This document shows positions 53,900 through 64,000 of a stretch of 64,000 bases of DNA, one piece after another. Origin of the DNA: Phytophthora hibernalis (lineage: Eukaryota > Oomycota > Peronosporomycetes > Peronosporales > Peronosporaceae); NCBI GenBank assembly GCA_012656075.1, contig JAAKBF010000277.1, positions 1 through 64,000 on the forward strand. Reading direction: 5' to 3'. Under the pieces are notes generated by a model that saw nothing but the letters and a program-made list of their open reading frames with translations, ran no database searches and was not told the DNA's origin. A program made the translations under genes and the position numbers. Position 1 is the stretch's first letter. The number at the start of each line of letters is the position of its first letter.

Positions 53900-55197
53900 T
53901 TTCTCGCTACATGCGTGTTGTCGATTTTTGTGATTTTTGGCAAGCATGCATTTTGAGCGGAAAATCGGATCACTGATATACAATGTACTCTGAAAAATAT
54001 TTCAGAGAATATCGAGAACTAGTAAAAAGCTGCATGTTGCCTGTGGCGTGCTAGCTCAACATGCACGTAACATCTTTGAAAATTTCGTTCAATTATAACA
54101 ATAGGAGCCGGCACTCCACCAGCAGTGGTTGCATCGCTACGCCGACCGCCAAGCCGGCTACAACGTCTTCGAGGAATCACACGTGCAGACATGACCAGCT
54201 CCTTTTAAAGAACGCCAGTCCACCTTCTAGCATCTGGCCAAAACGTCTTCAACTGGGACTCTGTGGAGAACACCCACCACCAACGGCGGAAAGCTCGGTG
54301 TAACAGGATTGGTTAGTACTATAGCCAATAGTATGCACATATAGTACTAAGTAGAAATAGTATAGTATAGTGAAACTAATATATGCAGATGTACGGCGGC
54401 TGTGGAGCCACATGGCTCCATCCGCCCGAACTGCGGGGTCGGTTCACACTTTGTTGTGACCGCTTCTCCAAATACCTCTCTACTTTGATATACTCGGAGT
54501 TAGAGGGACCGCCACAAGTACCGGTATGCGCCCTTTAAGCGAAGTAGGAAGCTACTCAACTAACGTTTATATTATACTTCCTGTCAACCTGAGTATCTTT
54601 CACTCTGAAACCAAAGTATACATCACCATTCGTCTAACCTGCCAACTTCACTCTTCTCTAATATTTACAATATTTACTTCGAAGTAGCTAGGAAGCTACA
54701 CATCCAGGAGCGAGTGAAGGCAGCAAGATTCGATTCGACAAGGCTGTAAGCACTATTTCTGCGAGGCTTTAACCTCCGTAAACGCCAAGAAAACGCTGAA
54801 AAGCCTTAAAAACGATGTAGATACCGGTACGCGTTTAATTAATGTGAATTTCAGAGCGCTAGCGCACGGCCTTGTACCTGTACCGGTATTATATTACCGG
54901 TAATAACATAATAATACATGAAGTACAGCAAAGGGGGAACCGTAATCAGTTATTTTCCTTGCAAAATTAGTACATTTGTCACAAAGCTTCGTAAGAGGTT
55001 TTAACCCCTTAAAAATACTTAATTAAAAGCAAGTGGTATGAGCAGCGAATGCTACGGGCTTGGCGCCTCGTAGCTCTATGTGCCGGGCCGCGATCTAAAG
55101 GAACAAGCACCGGCTGAGTCAGTCTTGCACTGCGATGGCACCGAGATCGTCCTTGTCACGTTACAGTCACGTTGCAGGCTCCAATGGGAGACACACC
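53900..55197. other. AT-rich repeat debris, no gene
   Basis: Short frames only. Near 54299 a TGTAACAGG preceded by GGCGGAAAGCTCGG looks like a polypurine tract and LTR start on the plus strand. The following 450 bp are AT-rich and could be an LTR, but no matching end was found. Near 54890 ACCGGTATTATATTACCGGTAAT contains a palindrome (TACCGGTA... type). Confidence 0.35.
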
Positions 55198-56535
55198 TCA
55201 GTCAAAAATCGGCTCGTCGCCCCACTCGTCCTCGAACAACCACACTTCCATGTCCGAGTTCGCGTCCGACGCAGCATATTGTCGCCACTCCGTGCCATCA
55301 TAGTCCTCCACCAGGCCGTACTCATCATAGCCATCGCTTTCGTCCACAGGACTCGCGCTACCGGTAAATGATCCCACAGACTTGACCGATCCACTGGATG
55401 CGCTCTCGCCATCCGAATCGTAGATATCGAACCACTGCAGCTGCCGCTGCACAATGCCCACGTTGCCCGCGCACTCCTGCAGCATTTCGTCCACGACGCA
55501 GTCGTAGGCAAACGGCTCCTGCCCGAAGTTCACGTGGATGGCGTCCGACGAGTCCAACCCGACAGCCGGATACCACTGCTCGTGCACGCACTCCATGGCG
55601 CTGCTTTCATTGCCAACGAGCTTACCATTGTTCGTGAACATGACGAAAGAGCGGCCATCGCGCACGTTCCGTCGCACGCCGCAGCCGATGGTGTCGTTGG
55701 TGCCGAAAACCGGGCCGAATTGGCGCCCACGGTTCGAGTGGAACATCTGCCCGTCGTCGCCGTGGTATCCGTAGGAGCGGAAGTCCCAGCCAGGCTGTCT
55801 GTCGACGAGCGGGAAGCGTGAGGTCACGAGTCCGATGGATGTCACGTCCTCACCGTGCACTCGTCTTGCCGAAGGTTGGACGCGCTTTGTGATGGAGATC
55901 TCGAAGTAGCCGCTGGACACGATGCCCACGTGGTACTCGAGAGGATTCGTCTGCGGGTTCCTGCGCTTGAACACTGCAACGTGGAATGTCGTGGGGAACG
56001 GCACATTGGACCGCACGCAGCGGTCGTCGCCTAGGATGTCGCCGTCAAAGCCAAAGTCCACCACCTGCGAGGGTTTGGCAGGTTGCGCATGAAGGGACGC
56101 GACACTGCAAGTCAACAGAAACAACAGTCGTCAGTTACTCAATCAGAACTGATCCAGCTACTCATCCACTCACTTTTGCTCGAGCGCCAGACTGCCTCGG
56201 TAGTGCCGCGTCTGCTGGATGTCCGCGTAGGCCGGCAGCGGTGTGATCGTGTGCGCCAAGAGCTGGTACAGGCGGCTCTCGCTCACGCTCTCGGGGAAGA
56301 GTTTGCGCAGCTGCTCGGAGATCACGAGCAGCACGGAGCCGTCGCGCGCGCCAGGCAGTCGGAAGTTGAGCGTCTCCCAGCGGTGACAGAAAAGCGCCTT
56401 CCACACGGGGAAGCGCGGCAGTACCGAGCGCGCCGTGAACTTGGACGCACACGTGAAGGCCTCGACGTCTCGCGGCCCGGCAAACGACAGCAGCTGAGCC
56501 ACCAGCTCGTCATCAAGCGCGTGAATCGGCGCCAT
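55198..56535 (-). CDS. F-box and SPRY domain protein
   Basis: Two exons, 56535-56174 and 56104-55198, give about 422 residues. The 69-bp intron has donor GTGAGT, acceptor TTGCAG and keeps frame (GAGCAAAA|TGTCGCG). Residues 1-45 (MAPIHALDDELVAQLLSFAG, then DVEAFTCASKF) form an F-box, which binds Skp1 in SCF ubiquitin ligases. Exon 2 encodes a SPRY domain: HVGIVSSGYFEISI, SYGYHGDDGQMFHS, FGTNDTIGCGVRR, FVMFTNNGKLVG, WYPAVGLD and VNFGQEPFAYD. The C-terminus is acidic and Ser-rich. F-box/SPRY proteins (Fbxo45-like architecture) act as substrate receptors for ubiquitination; the target is unknown. The ATG at 56535 is chosen because the F-box starts there. No frame breaks. Confidence 0.88.
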
Positions 56536-56579
56536 GTTCTCTCTTGGTCTACAGTGTAGTGGTGTCGAGGTTGTTTTTC

Positions 56580-56592
56580 TTTGAACAATGAC
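56580..56592 (-). promoter_or_regulatory. Inr-like core promoter motif of the F-box/SPRY gene
   Basis: The minus strand reads GTCATTGTTCAAAG about 45-55 nt before the ATG at 56535, close to the oomycete initiator consensus (TCAYTYYNCAWTTT). Confidence 0.4.
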
Positions 56593-56611
56593 GCGCGTGT
56601 CGGGCATGAAA

Positions 56612-56850
56612 GGTTGCAAGGTCGCAACGTCTTGCAACCGTTGGCGGTGCTTCAGAGATACGGTGCTCAATCCTCCTGATTAGCATGGCCAATCCTCCCG
56701 AAAGAGAATACATGAAACCATATTTCTGTTGCCACGGCGTTAACTGTGGCAACATGCGAAGTGAGCAATGCACGAGACCTCTTAGTAAGAATATGGATAT
56801 GTGTCAAAGCCACGAGGATGCGCGTCGTAGCCGATTGGCTGGCAGCCAAT
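56612..56850. repeat. Three perfect hairpins in the 437-bp intergenic space
   Basis: GGTTGCAAG/CTTGCAACC (56612-56639, 9-bp arms), TGTTGCCAC/GTGGCAACA (56727-56754, 9-bp arms) and ATTGGCT/AGCCAAT (56834-56850, 7-bp arms; contains CCAAT in both orientations). They lie between the MetRS 3' end and the F-box gene 5' end. Confidence 0.8.
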
Positions 56851-56972
56851 GGTTGCATCAACATGACCATGCACTGTTATTCTCTACGAAGGCCCACGAC
56901 TTCCCTTCTTCGCTCTCTCGCTCTACGCAGCCATGGGGCCAACCGAAACCAGCACACCTAGCTAACAAACGC

Positions 56973-59147
56973 CTAGCTTATAAACGCCTTCGCGAGCGAC
57001 TTGACGCGGCACGGACCGGCGGACGTCATGATCTGCTCGCCCTTGTACGTCGCCACGCACTTGGCGTCCGTCAGGAAGTCCGGCGAGAGCTTCTCCAGCA
57101 CCTTCTGCTTCTTCATCTGCGCCGCCGACAGCGGCTCGCCGATCTCCGAGGCGATCGTCACACGCTCGCCCACTACCGCGCCGGATGGGGGCTCCACGAA
57201 CTGCACCTTCTCGTGGGCCTCGTCGCACGCGCACAGCACCATACCGTGCGACTTGAAGCCGCCCAGCTTCGCTGGCTTCAGGTTCAGCAGCACCAGCACC
57301 TTGCGCTTCTGCATCTCCTCCAGCGAGTAGAACGCCTGCAGACCCGACGCGATCTGCTTGGGCTCCTCCTCACCAACGTCGATCTCTTCGCAGTACAGCT
57401 TCTCCGACTCTGGGTGCTTCCACACCATGGTGATCTCGCCCACACGGATATCCAGTGCTGCAAACAGCGGCATGGCGGCCTTGATAGGTTTAGTCTTTGC
57501 CGGTTTAGCTTTGGCTGCAGCAGCCTCGCTCTGCTTCTGCTTCTCCTCCTCGCTCAGCACCTTGTTGAACAGGATGCCGCCGATCACCACCTCCGTGCCA
57601 GGCTTCAAGTTGTCGTACTCCGGGAGAGTGCCGTAAGCACCACAGGAGTCGTGCCCAGCTTCTCGAAAATCGTATCGGCAGTCTTAGGGATGATCGGGCT
57701 CAGGTAGTGAGCCAGCACGTAGATGGCCTCCAGACACGTGCGCACAACCACCTGGCGCGGTGCGTCCTCCTTCATGTGCCACGGCTCCTTCTCCGTCAGG
57801 TATTTGTTGGTCTCCTTGAGCGCGTTCACAATTGTCAGACAAGCGTTCTGCAGCGAGAAGTCCTTGTACGAGTCTTCCGAGGACTTCAGCAGCTCATAGA
57901 TGTCGAACGGCTTGTCCGCCTTGGCATCGGGCACAACACCGTTCGAGTACTTCTTGCAGATGTTAACGGTACGGTGCACCAGGTTGCCCAAAGTGTCCGC
58001 CAGCTCCGAGTTGTGAATGTTGATGAGGTCGTCTTCGGAGAAGGGCATGTCCTGGCCAAACTTGGCCGAGCGCACAATGAAATAGCGGAACGACTCCAGT
58101 CCGTACTTGTTGATCATCTCATACGGGTCAACGACGTTGCCAATGCTCTTGCTCATCTTGGAGCCGTCCTTGGCGTTTACGAAGCCGTGCGCAAACACGC
58201 GCTTGGGCAGCGGGTGCCCGTGCTCATGAGGATGCAAGGCCAGATGACGCAGTGGAACCACGTAATATCCTTGCCGATGATGTGCACGCTGGCAGGCCAG
58301 TAGCGGGCGTTCGAACCGTCCGGGTACCCGATGGCCGACAGATAGTTGGCCAGCGCGTCGAACCACACGTAAAGCACGTGCTTGGGGTCGTTGCGCAGCG
58401 GGATGCCGTGCGTGAAGGTGTTGCGCGAGGTCGAGAGGTCCTGCAGAGGCTCCTGGAGGCGACGCAGCAGCTCCTGGCGCCGCACCTCGGGCTGTAGGAA
58501 CTCGGGGTGCTCCTCGATGTGCTTGACGAGTTGGTCCTGGTACTTGGACATCTTGAAGAAGTACGACTCCTCCTTCATCTTCTTGAAGGGCGTGCCCGTC
58601 GTAGGGTCCTTGTAGTCCGTGAGCTGGGCCTCCGTCTCGGTCACGAACGTCTCCTCGCGCACGTTGTACCAGCCTTCGTAGTGGCCCAGGTATACATCTC
58701 CCTGTCGAGCGCTCTCTGGAAGAGCCACTGGGCGAACGTCTTGTGCTCGTCGCTCGTGGTGCGGATGAACTTGTCGTTGCTCATGTTGAGATCCTTGGTG
58801 AGCTGCTGGAAGATGCCCGCGTATTTGTCCACGAGCTGCTGGGGCGAGACGCCCGCGGCCTCAGCCGTCTGTGCGATCTTCTGGCCGTGCTCATCTGTGC
58901 CCGTGAGGAAGAAGACGTCGCGGCCGAACACGCGGTGGTAGCGGCTGATGACGTCCGCGCACACGTTCTCGTACGCGTGGCCCATGTGCGGCAGGCCGTT
59001 TGTGTAATGGATGGCCGTCGTCAGGTAGAAGCTCTCGGCCGCGGGTTTGGCTGCCAACAGCTGCGTCTCCAGCGACTGCACGCGCGCGTCCTGCCGCTGC
59101 TGTGCCACCTCCAGCTTGTCCACGCGGGTTGCCAGGTCCGTCGACAT
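56973..59147 (-). CDS. MARS: Methionyl-tRNA synthetase (three single-base frame breaks)
   Basis: It charges tRNA-Met with methionine in an ATP-dependent reaction. From the ATG at 59147 about 725 residues can be read. A short coiled N-terminus is followed by the class I catalytic core with the HIGH-type motif (GLPHMGHAYENV, near residue 54), FFLTGTDEHGQKIAQ, and KMSKS (DGSKMSKSIGN, near residue 330). Next come the anticodon-binding helical domain and a C-terminal tRNA-binding OB fold (DIRVGEITMVWKHPESEKLY, residues ~561-725). Frame is lost near 58703, 58214 and 57640. At each place one missing base (G, C, C) restores the conserved text (RGDVYLGHYEGWY; GTPLPKRVFAHGF; VPYGTLPEYDN). A pseudogene is possible, but sequencing error is more likely for this essential gene. 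A TTG-initiated extension to 59171 is not used. Confidence 0.9.
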
Positions 59148-59171
59148 TTTCACTCTCGGATGCTGATTCAA

Positions 59172-59406
59172 GATTGGCTCCCTCCACCAAACAAAATAAA
59201 GTGACGCACGGCTTGCACATCATTGGCTAAAAGAAACCTTGTCTAAGCGCGTTCATTGGTCAATTTGCAATACCTTTATTTTCAAATTTGCCCGCCAAAA
59301 TAAACACCGCTCTCAACATCTGCCCAATGTGCGATATATCCGTTTCACTCCGCATACTATTGTTTGTGTTTGTCTGTGTAGCGTACCTCTATTTCAACTA
59401 TCCATC
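59172..59406. promoter_or_regulatory. Divergent promoter region, MetRS and coiled-coil gene
   Basis: The 300-bp space contains two ATTGG (inverted CCAAT) boxes near 59222 and 59254. There is a minus-strand TCACTTTATTTTG (about 59198-59210), Inr-like, for MetRS, and a plus-strand TTTCACTCCGCATAC (59344-59358), Inr-like, for the coiled-coil gene. The motif identities are inferred from the oomycete core-promoter consensus. Confidence 0.45.
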
Positions 59407-59463
59407 ATGGCCTTTAAATTTCGCGCCGAGCCGGGTCGCCCGCTACGCGAGTCCATCCTGTAA
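59407..59463 (+). other. Upstream ORF or displaced N-terminus (18 codons)
   Basis: MAFKFRAEPGRPLRESIL followed by TAA ends 11 nt before the main ATG at 59475 and about 50 nt after the Inr-like motif, so it would be met first by a scanning ribosome. Given the other single-base deletions nearby, it could instead be the true N-terminus, shifted out of frame. Confidence 0.4.
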
Positions 59464-59474
59464 CGTACCGGTAC

Positions 59475-62400
59475 ATGTACCTGAATCATACCATGGTGCT
59501 GCACCGACGAGGCAGCTCGAGCTCGCTCTCGAGCGTGGACAAGCGCAGCAACAACAGTAGTCTGCACAAGCTCTCGGACGAGCCCAACTCCTTCGGCTCC
59601 ATGCTGGACCAGCTGCACGCCGAGCAGAAAGGGACCATCGAGGCGCTCACGAGCCAAGTCGAGTTCTACCGCCAGCGGGAGGAGCGCGCGCGTCAGGAGC
59701 TGGCCACGCTGCGTCGCTGCTTGCCGCTGGGCAAAGGCGACTCGGACGTGGCCCGACTGGCCAGCGAGAACCGCGCGCTCGGGGACGAGTTGGACACGTT
59801 ACGAAGCAAGAAGAGCAACTGGGACAGAGACCGCGCGCGCCTCGAGCGCCACAAACGCGAGCTGGAACGACAGCTCAAGGAGGCCAAGCACACGCTCGCG
59901 AGATTCTCGCAGGCCATCGAGCAGCTGGAGTCAAGATGCAGCGCAAGGAGGCGGAGGAGCACGCGCGCTGCCTCGAGCTCGAGACTGCACTGCAGGACAA
60001 GACGCAGGAAAGTGAGCAGCTGCAGCAGCAGGTGGAGAACCTGCATACAGCTAGTGACGAGAACATAAGGCTGCGCACGGAGCTGCATACGCTACTGGGA
60101 CGCAGCTTCGGCGAGCAGGTGACCGGCGCCCGGTTCTCCGAGGATATTAACGAAATTGGCGACAAGTTGCGCAGTCTCGAGACCGACAAGAAGAGACAGG
60201 AGACGCAGATCCAGCAGCTGCGGTGTGAAGTGGCGGCGGCCCAGCTAGAGGTGGAGCGCAAGAACAGCGAACTGAACGAGATGCAGCTCAAGTTGGACAA
60301 CTCGACGGAGATGCGGACGCTGCGAGAGCAGTTGCTGGCGTCGGACGGCAGCTCTAGGCAAGAGGTGGAGGCGCAGCGACAGGAATTGGTGGTGCTGGTG
60401 TCAACGCTGCAGCGTGAGAAAGGAGAGATGCAAAGCCAGATTTCCAGCCTGCACAAACAGCAACAAGCCACCGGAGCTGAGCTGCAGAATGCCAAGGCGC
60501 GGTTGTCTGTGAATGAGCACACAGTGCTGGTATCTACACTACGCAGTGAGGTTTCTTCTTTGAAGGAACGGCTTCGGAGTGAATTCTTGCACGAGAAGGA
60601 CAGTCTGAAAACCGAGGCTCTGACACTAAGGCAGGAAATCACGTTGCTGCGAGGACGATTGGCGGAGAAAGACCTCGCTGCACACAACCTCGAAAATGAA
60701 ATTCGTCGAGGCGATGGGAAGCAGAGGCAAGCAGAGTACGACATTCGCCAGTTGCGAGAGCAGATCAACCGGTTGGGGGCTGAACTGGACCAGTCTCGAA
60801 CAAAATACCAGCAGCTGCAGCAATGCAGAACGTCGCTCGTGGAGCAGCTTGACTTCGGGTTTAAGGAGCTGCTGAATGACGAGAGAGCGCAGCATCTGCC
60901 TATGAAGAGCTTGAGAAGCTACGCAGCGAGCTCACGCGTATCAAAAAGGAAAATGCAATTTTTAAGATGGAACGTCAGACAATGACGGAGGAGCTAGAGC
61001 GCGTGGATCGGCTCAACCGCGAGGCTTCTACTCGCCAAAACGAAAAGATTGACGATCTATACCGCGACCTTTTGGAGAAAGAAGAGGTCATCACCTCGCT
61101 TAAGAACGCCGAACGCCTAATATCTTTGCTCCAGCAAGAGAAGGAGTCGTGGGAGGGCAATATCACTGACGTCCGTCTACGTTGTGAAAGCCGAGTGAAA
61201 TCTGAAGTGCGGAAGGCTGACGGACTTCGCTCTCGGATCGAGCAACTGGAGCAGGACAAGCTGAGCATGAAGCTAAAGGTTGACGAACATGAAGGAGAAA
61301 GTGCTCGATGCAACGAGAAGATACACGCTTCTGAGTTGTCTCTTCGTCAAAAAGACCAGGAGCTGGAGGAGCTTAAGCGGGACATCTCTCGTGTCGAGGA
61401 AGAGCTTGCGAATGCAACTCGGTCTATTGAATGCGGACGCCAAGATCTCTCGAGTCGTGAGCAGAAACTGCTGAAAGAACGAAAGAAGATGGAGCACGAT
61501 ATGATTCAGCTAGTACGCCGCATTGAGGGCGCTGGTCAGCGCAACTTTGAACTGGGTGAGAAGGTGATCACGCTCGCGAAGCAGTCCAAGGTGGATCAAA
61601 CGGATATGGTGGCATTGAGCTCTCAAGTGAAAAGCTACAAGGACCAGGTGAAGACGCTTGAAAGCCATCTTGGACAAATCCACCGTCGCAGTGGGCCGGA
61701 ATCCGACATTGTTCGTGATTTGCAGCGGAAACTGAGCGATATTACGTGTTTGAAAGAGAGCTACCAAGTTGAGATCAACAAGATGCGACAGATGCTGGAG
61801 CACGTGCAAAGCGACTGCAGTGTAGCGAAGCAGCAGCGTGACGAAGCCGTGAAGCGCGTGCGCCTACTTGTGCAGTGCCGGGATAACATGAAGTCAACAG
61901 TCGAAGACCACACAACTGAGCTGGTTGAGGAGATCGAAGCGCTCCAGCACCAGATGGATAGCGAGCGGAAACGCTGCGCGGTGTTGTTGACCAACGAGAA
62001 GACACTGCTGCGCGATCTCCAAGAGCGCAACGCCGCCATTTCAAAGATACAGCACACAGTCTCGGTGCTTCGGCATCAGCTCAAGATCCGATCTGGCAGT
62101 GACAGATCCAGCGACGCGACCTGCAGTCCCAGGAAGAGATCTCGTGGCAGCAGTGTCGCTGGTACTCCAGTGAGCAGCAGCAACCAGTCCACGGTCCCCA
62201 CTGCCAGCTCGCTTTCCCTGCATCGCCACCATCGTCGCCATTCTCAACAGCAGCAGCCTCAAGAGCCACAGCAGCAACAGCTACGATCAAGTTCGGTGTC
62301 GTCAAGCAGCATCGAGTCCGCCATGACGCCGGCCAGGGAGATGGACCACCTGCTGAGCAACTTGGAGCGCATCTCGGACTTCTCGGCGCAGGTACAGTAG
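59475..62400 (+). CDS. Long coiled-coil protein, ~975 residues (two frame breaks)
   Basis: It starts at ATG 59475 (or MVLHRRGSSSS at 59493) with a Ser-rich head. Almost the whole length is then heptad-patterned coiled coil (for example RARLERHKRELERQLKEAK, LRSEVSSLKERLRSEF, EKEEVITSLKNAERLISLL). A Ser/Gln/His-rich tail (SLSLHRHHRRHSQQQQPQ) and a short C-terminal helix, MDHLLSNLERISDFSAQVQ, end it. Two frame changes, near 59932 and 60885, are each repaired by one base, and the coiled-coil pattern continues across both. There is no motor, kinase or membrane segment. The architecture resembles centrosomal or basal-body scaffold proteins, but nothing in the sequence proves that. It is divergently transcribed from MetRS. 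Confidence 0.75.
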
Positions 62401-63004
62401 CTCCATTCCTAATTTATTTAACTGGTTGGGTGTGAAGTACGCGTAGGCATTCGCAGTGTAACCTGTAACAACGATCGAGTGCAATTTGGCCACCGGTCTC
62501 CGATCTTGAACGCGTTGTGCAGTTGTGGTAATCAGTCGAGCGTCACGTTGCAAGCTGGTCGCGGTACGTCTACGATTCAGCGAACGACGCTCTCGATGTG
62601 GCTCGATGGCCCGCACGTGGCGGCCTTGGACTTCGAGTCGGAGGCCTGTCGTGTAGCTTCCTCCAGAGTCTCGGATCTGCCCCAATCGTTTTTGCACACC
62701 CAGCGTCGGCCGCACTCGATGTCGCACATGACGTGCGCAGGGGATAGAGGCTTTCTCGGCCTCACTCGGAAGCTCAGCGTCGTCCGGAGGCTGTCGTCGA
62801 TGCTAGTAGGTACTTTAGTATCCCAGCAAGTGATGCATCATAATATAATAAATAACATCTGCTTGCCTTGGAGTGCCACGTCACTCGGGCCCAAAATTTG
62901 TGTGTAACGGTCGGCTGTGTACGTTTTGTGTACCCAGTCGTTTTTCGGGCGTCCCCTCCGTCCCAAAGTGAAAAGTGCAGGATCGGAAGCATTGGCTATT
63001 TGGC
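62401..63004. promoter_or_regulatory. Intergenic space with Inr/FPR-type promoter for the PDZ gene
   Basis: TCACTCGGGCCCAAAATTTG at 62881-62900 fits an oomycete initiator followed by the flanking promoter element (AAAATTTG), about 105-125 bp before the ATG at 63005. Between 62580 and 62770 a short minus-strand frame with several Cys (CDIECGRRWVCKND) is open, but I do not count it as a gene. Confidence 0.45.
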
Positions 63005-64000
63005 ATGAGCGACGAGCACGCACCCGACTGGATGCAGGAGCAGGCGGCCGAGTACCAGGACCTGGTGGGCAGCTTCGTCGAGTCCGTCGTGGACTCGGAC
63101 ACGGACGAGATGATCGAGTACCAACTCATCTGGGAAGGCGGCGATCTGGGTGTGGCGCTCACGACGCTCGAGGGTGACGACGGCGGCGTCGCTGTGAGCC
63201 GCGTCACGGGCAAAGGCTTCCCGTTTGGTATCAAGAACGTCGGCCCAGGAGACCTGCTGCTGGCCATCAACATGAAGGACACGACCAAACTCACGTTGGA
63301 CGACGTCGTGGCCTACCTGCAGGTGTGCGACCTGCCGGCCACGCTGCGCTTCAAGAAGCTTTCGCCTGTCGAGGACGTGACGCCCGCCCCCGTGCCCAGG
63401 AAGAGCACGTACGTCATCACCAGTGGAAACGCACAGGGACCCACGAGCCCCATGGGCTCGGCGGCCCCTCCGTCCTACCCTCGCGGCTCCACCAAGTACG
63501 CACCGCCTCCTGCGTCGGATCGGGCCTCCATGCCCGTGCACAAGACGCCGTCCGACTTCCCCGAGCCTCCGCCAGTGCCGCAGCGTCAGAGCGCCAAGGT
63601 CCCCACCTCCAAGAAGCTCGTGCAGTCGCCACCCAAGCCGGCGCCCAAGTCCGCGCCCAAGCCGAAGCCGGTGACGTTTGAGGACGCGCCAGTGTACGAG
63701 GAGCACCACACTGCCTACAAGCCGCAGCCGGTGGCACCTGCCCCGAGCTCCCCCACAAGGCCAAGACCCACGAGCAGCCGAAAGCCGCGTCCCCGCGCCA
63801 GTCGGTCGCCCCGGAGGAAAAGCTCCGCGAGCTGGACGGCTTGGTGCTCACGTCGGGCGTGAATGACTTGGGCTTCGAGGACTCGGAGGACGGGTCAGTG
63901 CGTGCGTCGCGCGAGTCGCGTGACTCCTGGCGTGATGAGAGCTTCGACATCGACGCTAGCCACGACGACGACTGGAAGATTGACGAGGAAGAGAAGGACG
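63005..64000 (+). CDS. PDZ-domain protein, partial (one frame break)
   Basis: It starts at MSDEHAPDW (63005; the frame upstream begins with GTG only). Residues ~35-115 form a PDZ-like domain: YQLIWEGGDLGVALTTLE, GGVAVSRVTGKGFPFGIKNV, GPGDLLLAINMKDTTKLTLD, DVVAYLQVC. The peptide-binding loop is degenerate (GGDLGVAL). A long Pro/Lys/Ser-rich linker follows (KPAPKSAPKPKPV), typical of disordered adaptor proteins. The frame is lost near 63752 in a run of five Cs. One more C restores HKAKTHEQPKAASPRQ and LTSGVNDLGFEDSEDG, after which the text is acidic to the window edge. It is probably a cytoplasmic scaffold. The partner is unknown, and the C-terminus lies outside the window. Confidence 0.75.

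Noticed and set aside
57707..58303. 198-codon plus-strand ORF opposite MetRS
   Set aside because: Antisense shadow of a GC-rich conserved gene.
62577..62765. Small Cys-containing minus-strand gene (CDIECGRRWVCKND)
   Set aside because: Short, no domain match I can name, no start context; left as intergenic.
62996..63709. 237-codon minus-strand ORF opposite the PDZ gene
   Set aside because: Antisense shadow; low-complexity Arg/Gly text with no domain.
1..64000. RxLR or Crinkler effector genes
   Set aside because: No signal peptide followed by RxLR-EER or LFLAK was seen in any credible frame.

Overview
The window looks like nuclear DNA of an oomycete, most likely Phytophthora or a close relative. 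The reasons are the mix of Helitron, hAT, Crypton-like and dual-RNase H Gypsy elements, the compact GC-rich host genes, a 69-bp intron, and core-promoter motifs of the oomycete Inr/FPR type. No organism is named in the data, so this is inference. No tRNA, rRNA or CRISPR array was recognised.

Layout. 1-9966 is a homogeneous satellite with a ~245-bp monomer (41 copies of the monomer landmark). 9967-24360 is a graveyard: a decaying tandem repeat, a broken gene ending in a C2H2 finger, a frame-broken Helitron RepHel polyprotein (minus strand, 17.95-12.04 kb), a broken hAT transposase, a broken coiled-coil gene, and an AWS-SET gene whose 3' end is cut off by a retrotransposon. 24361-31749 holds two tandem copies (A and B) of a gag-only LTR retrotransposon that share their middle LTR. 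31750-33529 has a Crypton-like recombinase fragment and two interlocked minisatellites. 33530-52733 is a nested Gypsy complex. It contains a defective dual-RNase H element (33.5-40.2 kb), an LTR followed by a second gag, a pol segment in the opposite orientation (46.4-42.3 kb) with a solo LTR inserted in its reverse transcriptase (4-bp target duplication ATAC), a plus-strand integrase, a ~3.4-kb coding region antisense to the element, and a 3' LTR of the same family as copies A and B. 52734-55197 holds LTR-like debris rich in hairpins.

55198-64000 is an abrupt switch to compact host genes: an F-box/SPRY gene, a methionyl-tRNA synthetase, a divergently transcribed coiled-coil gene and a PDZ-domain gene running off the window. 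These genes are conserved or long and otherwise intact, but carry six single-base frame breaks. All six are explained by one missing base, most of them next to G/C runs. This pattern suggests consensus-sequence errors more than gene death, and it also bears on how the small indels elsewhere in the window are read.

The strongest leads are: (1) the large antisense ORF region downstream of the Gypsy integrase; (2) the tandem gag-only elements with a shared LTR; (3) an apparent ~4.1-kb inversion of the pol core; (4) the chain of hairpins in a predicted retroelement leader; (5) the satellite's variant structure and its shared 15-bp motif with an inverted repeat next to the hAT element.
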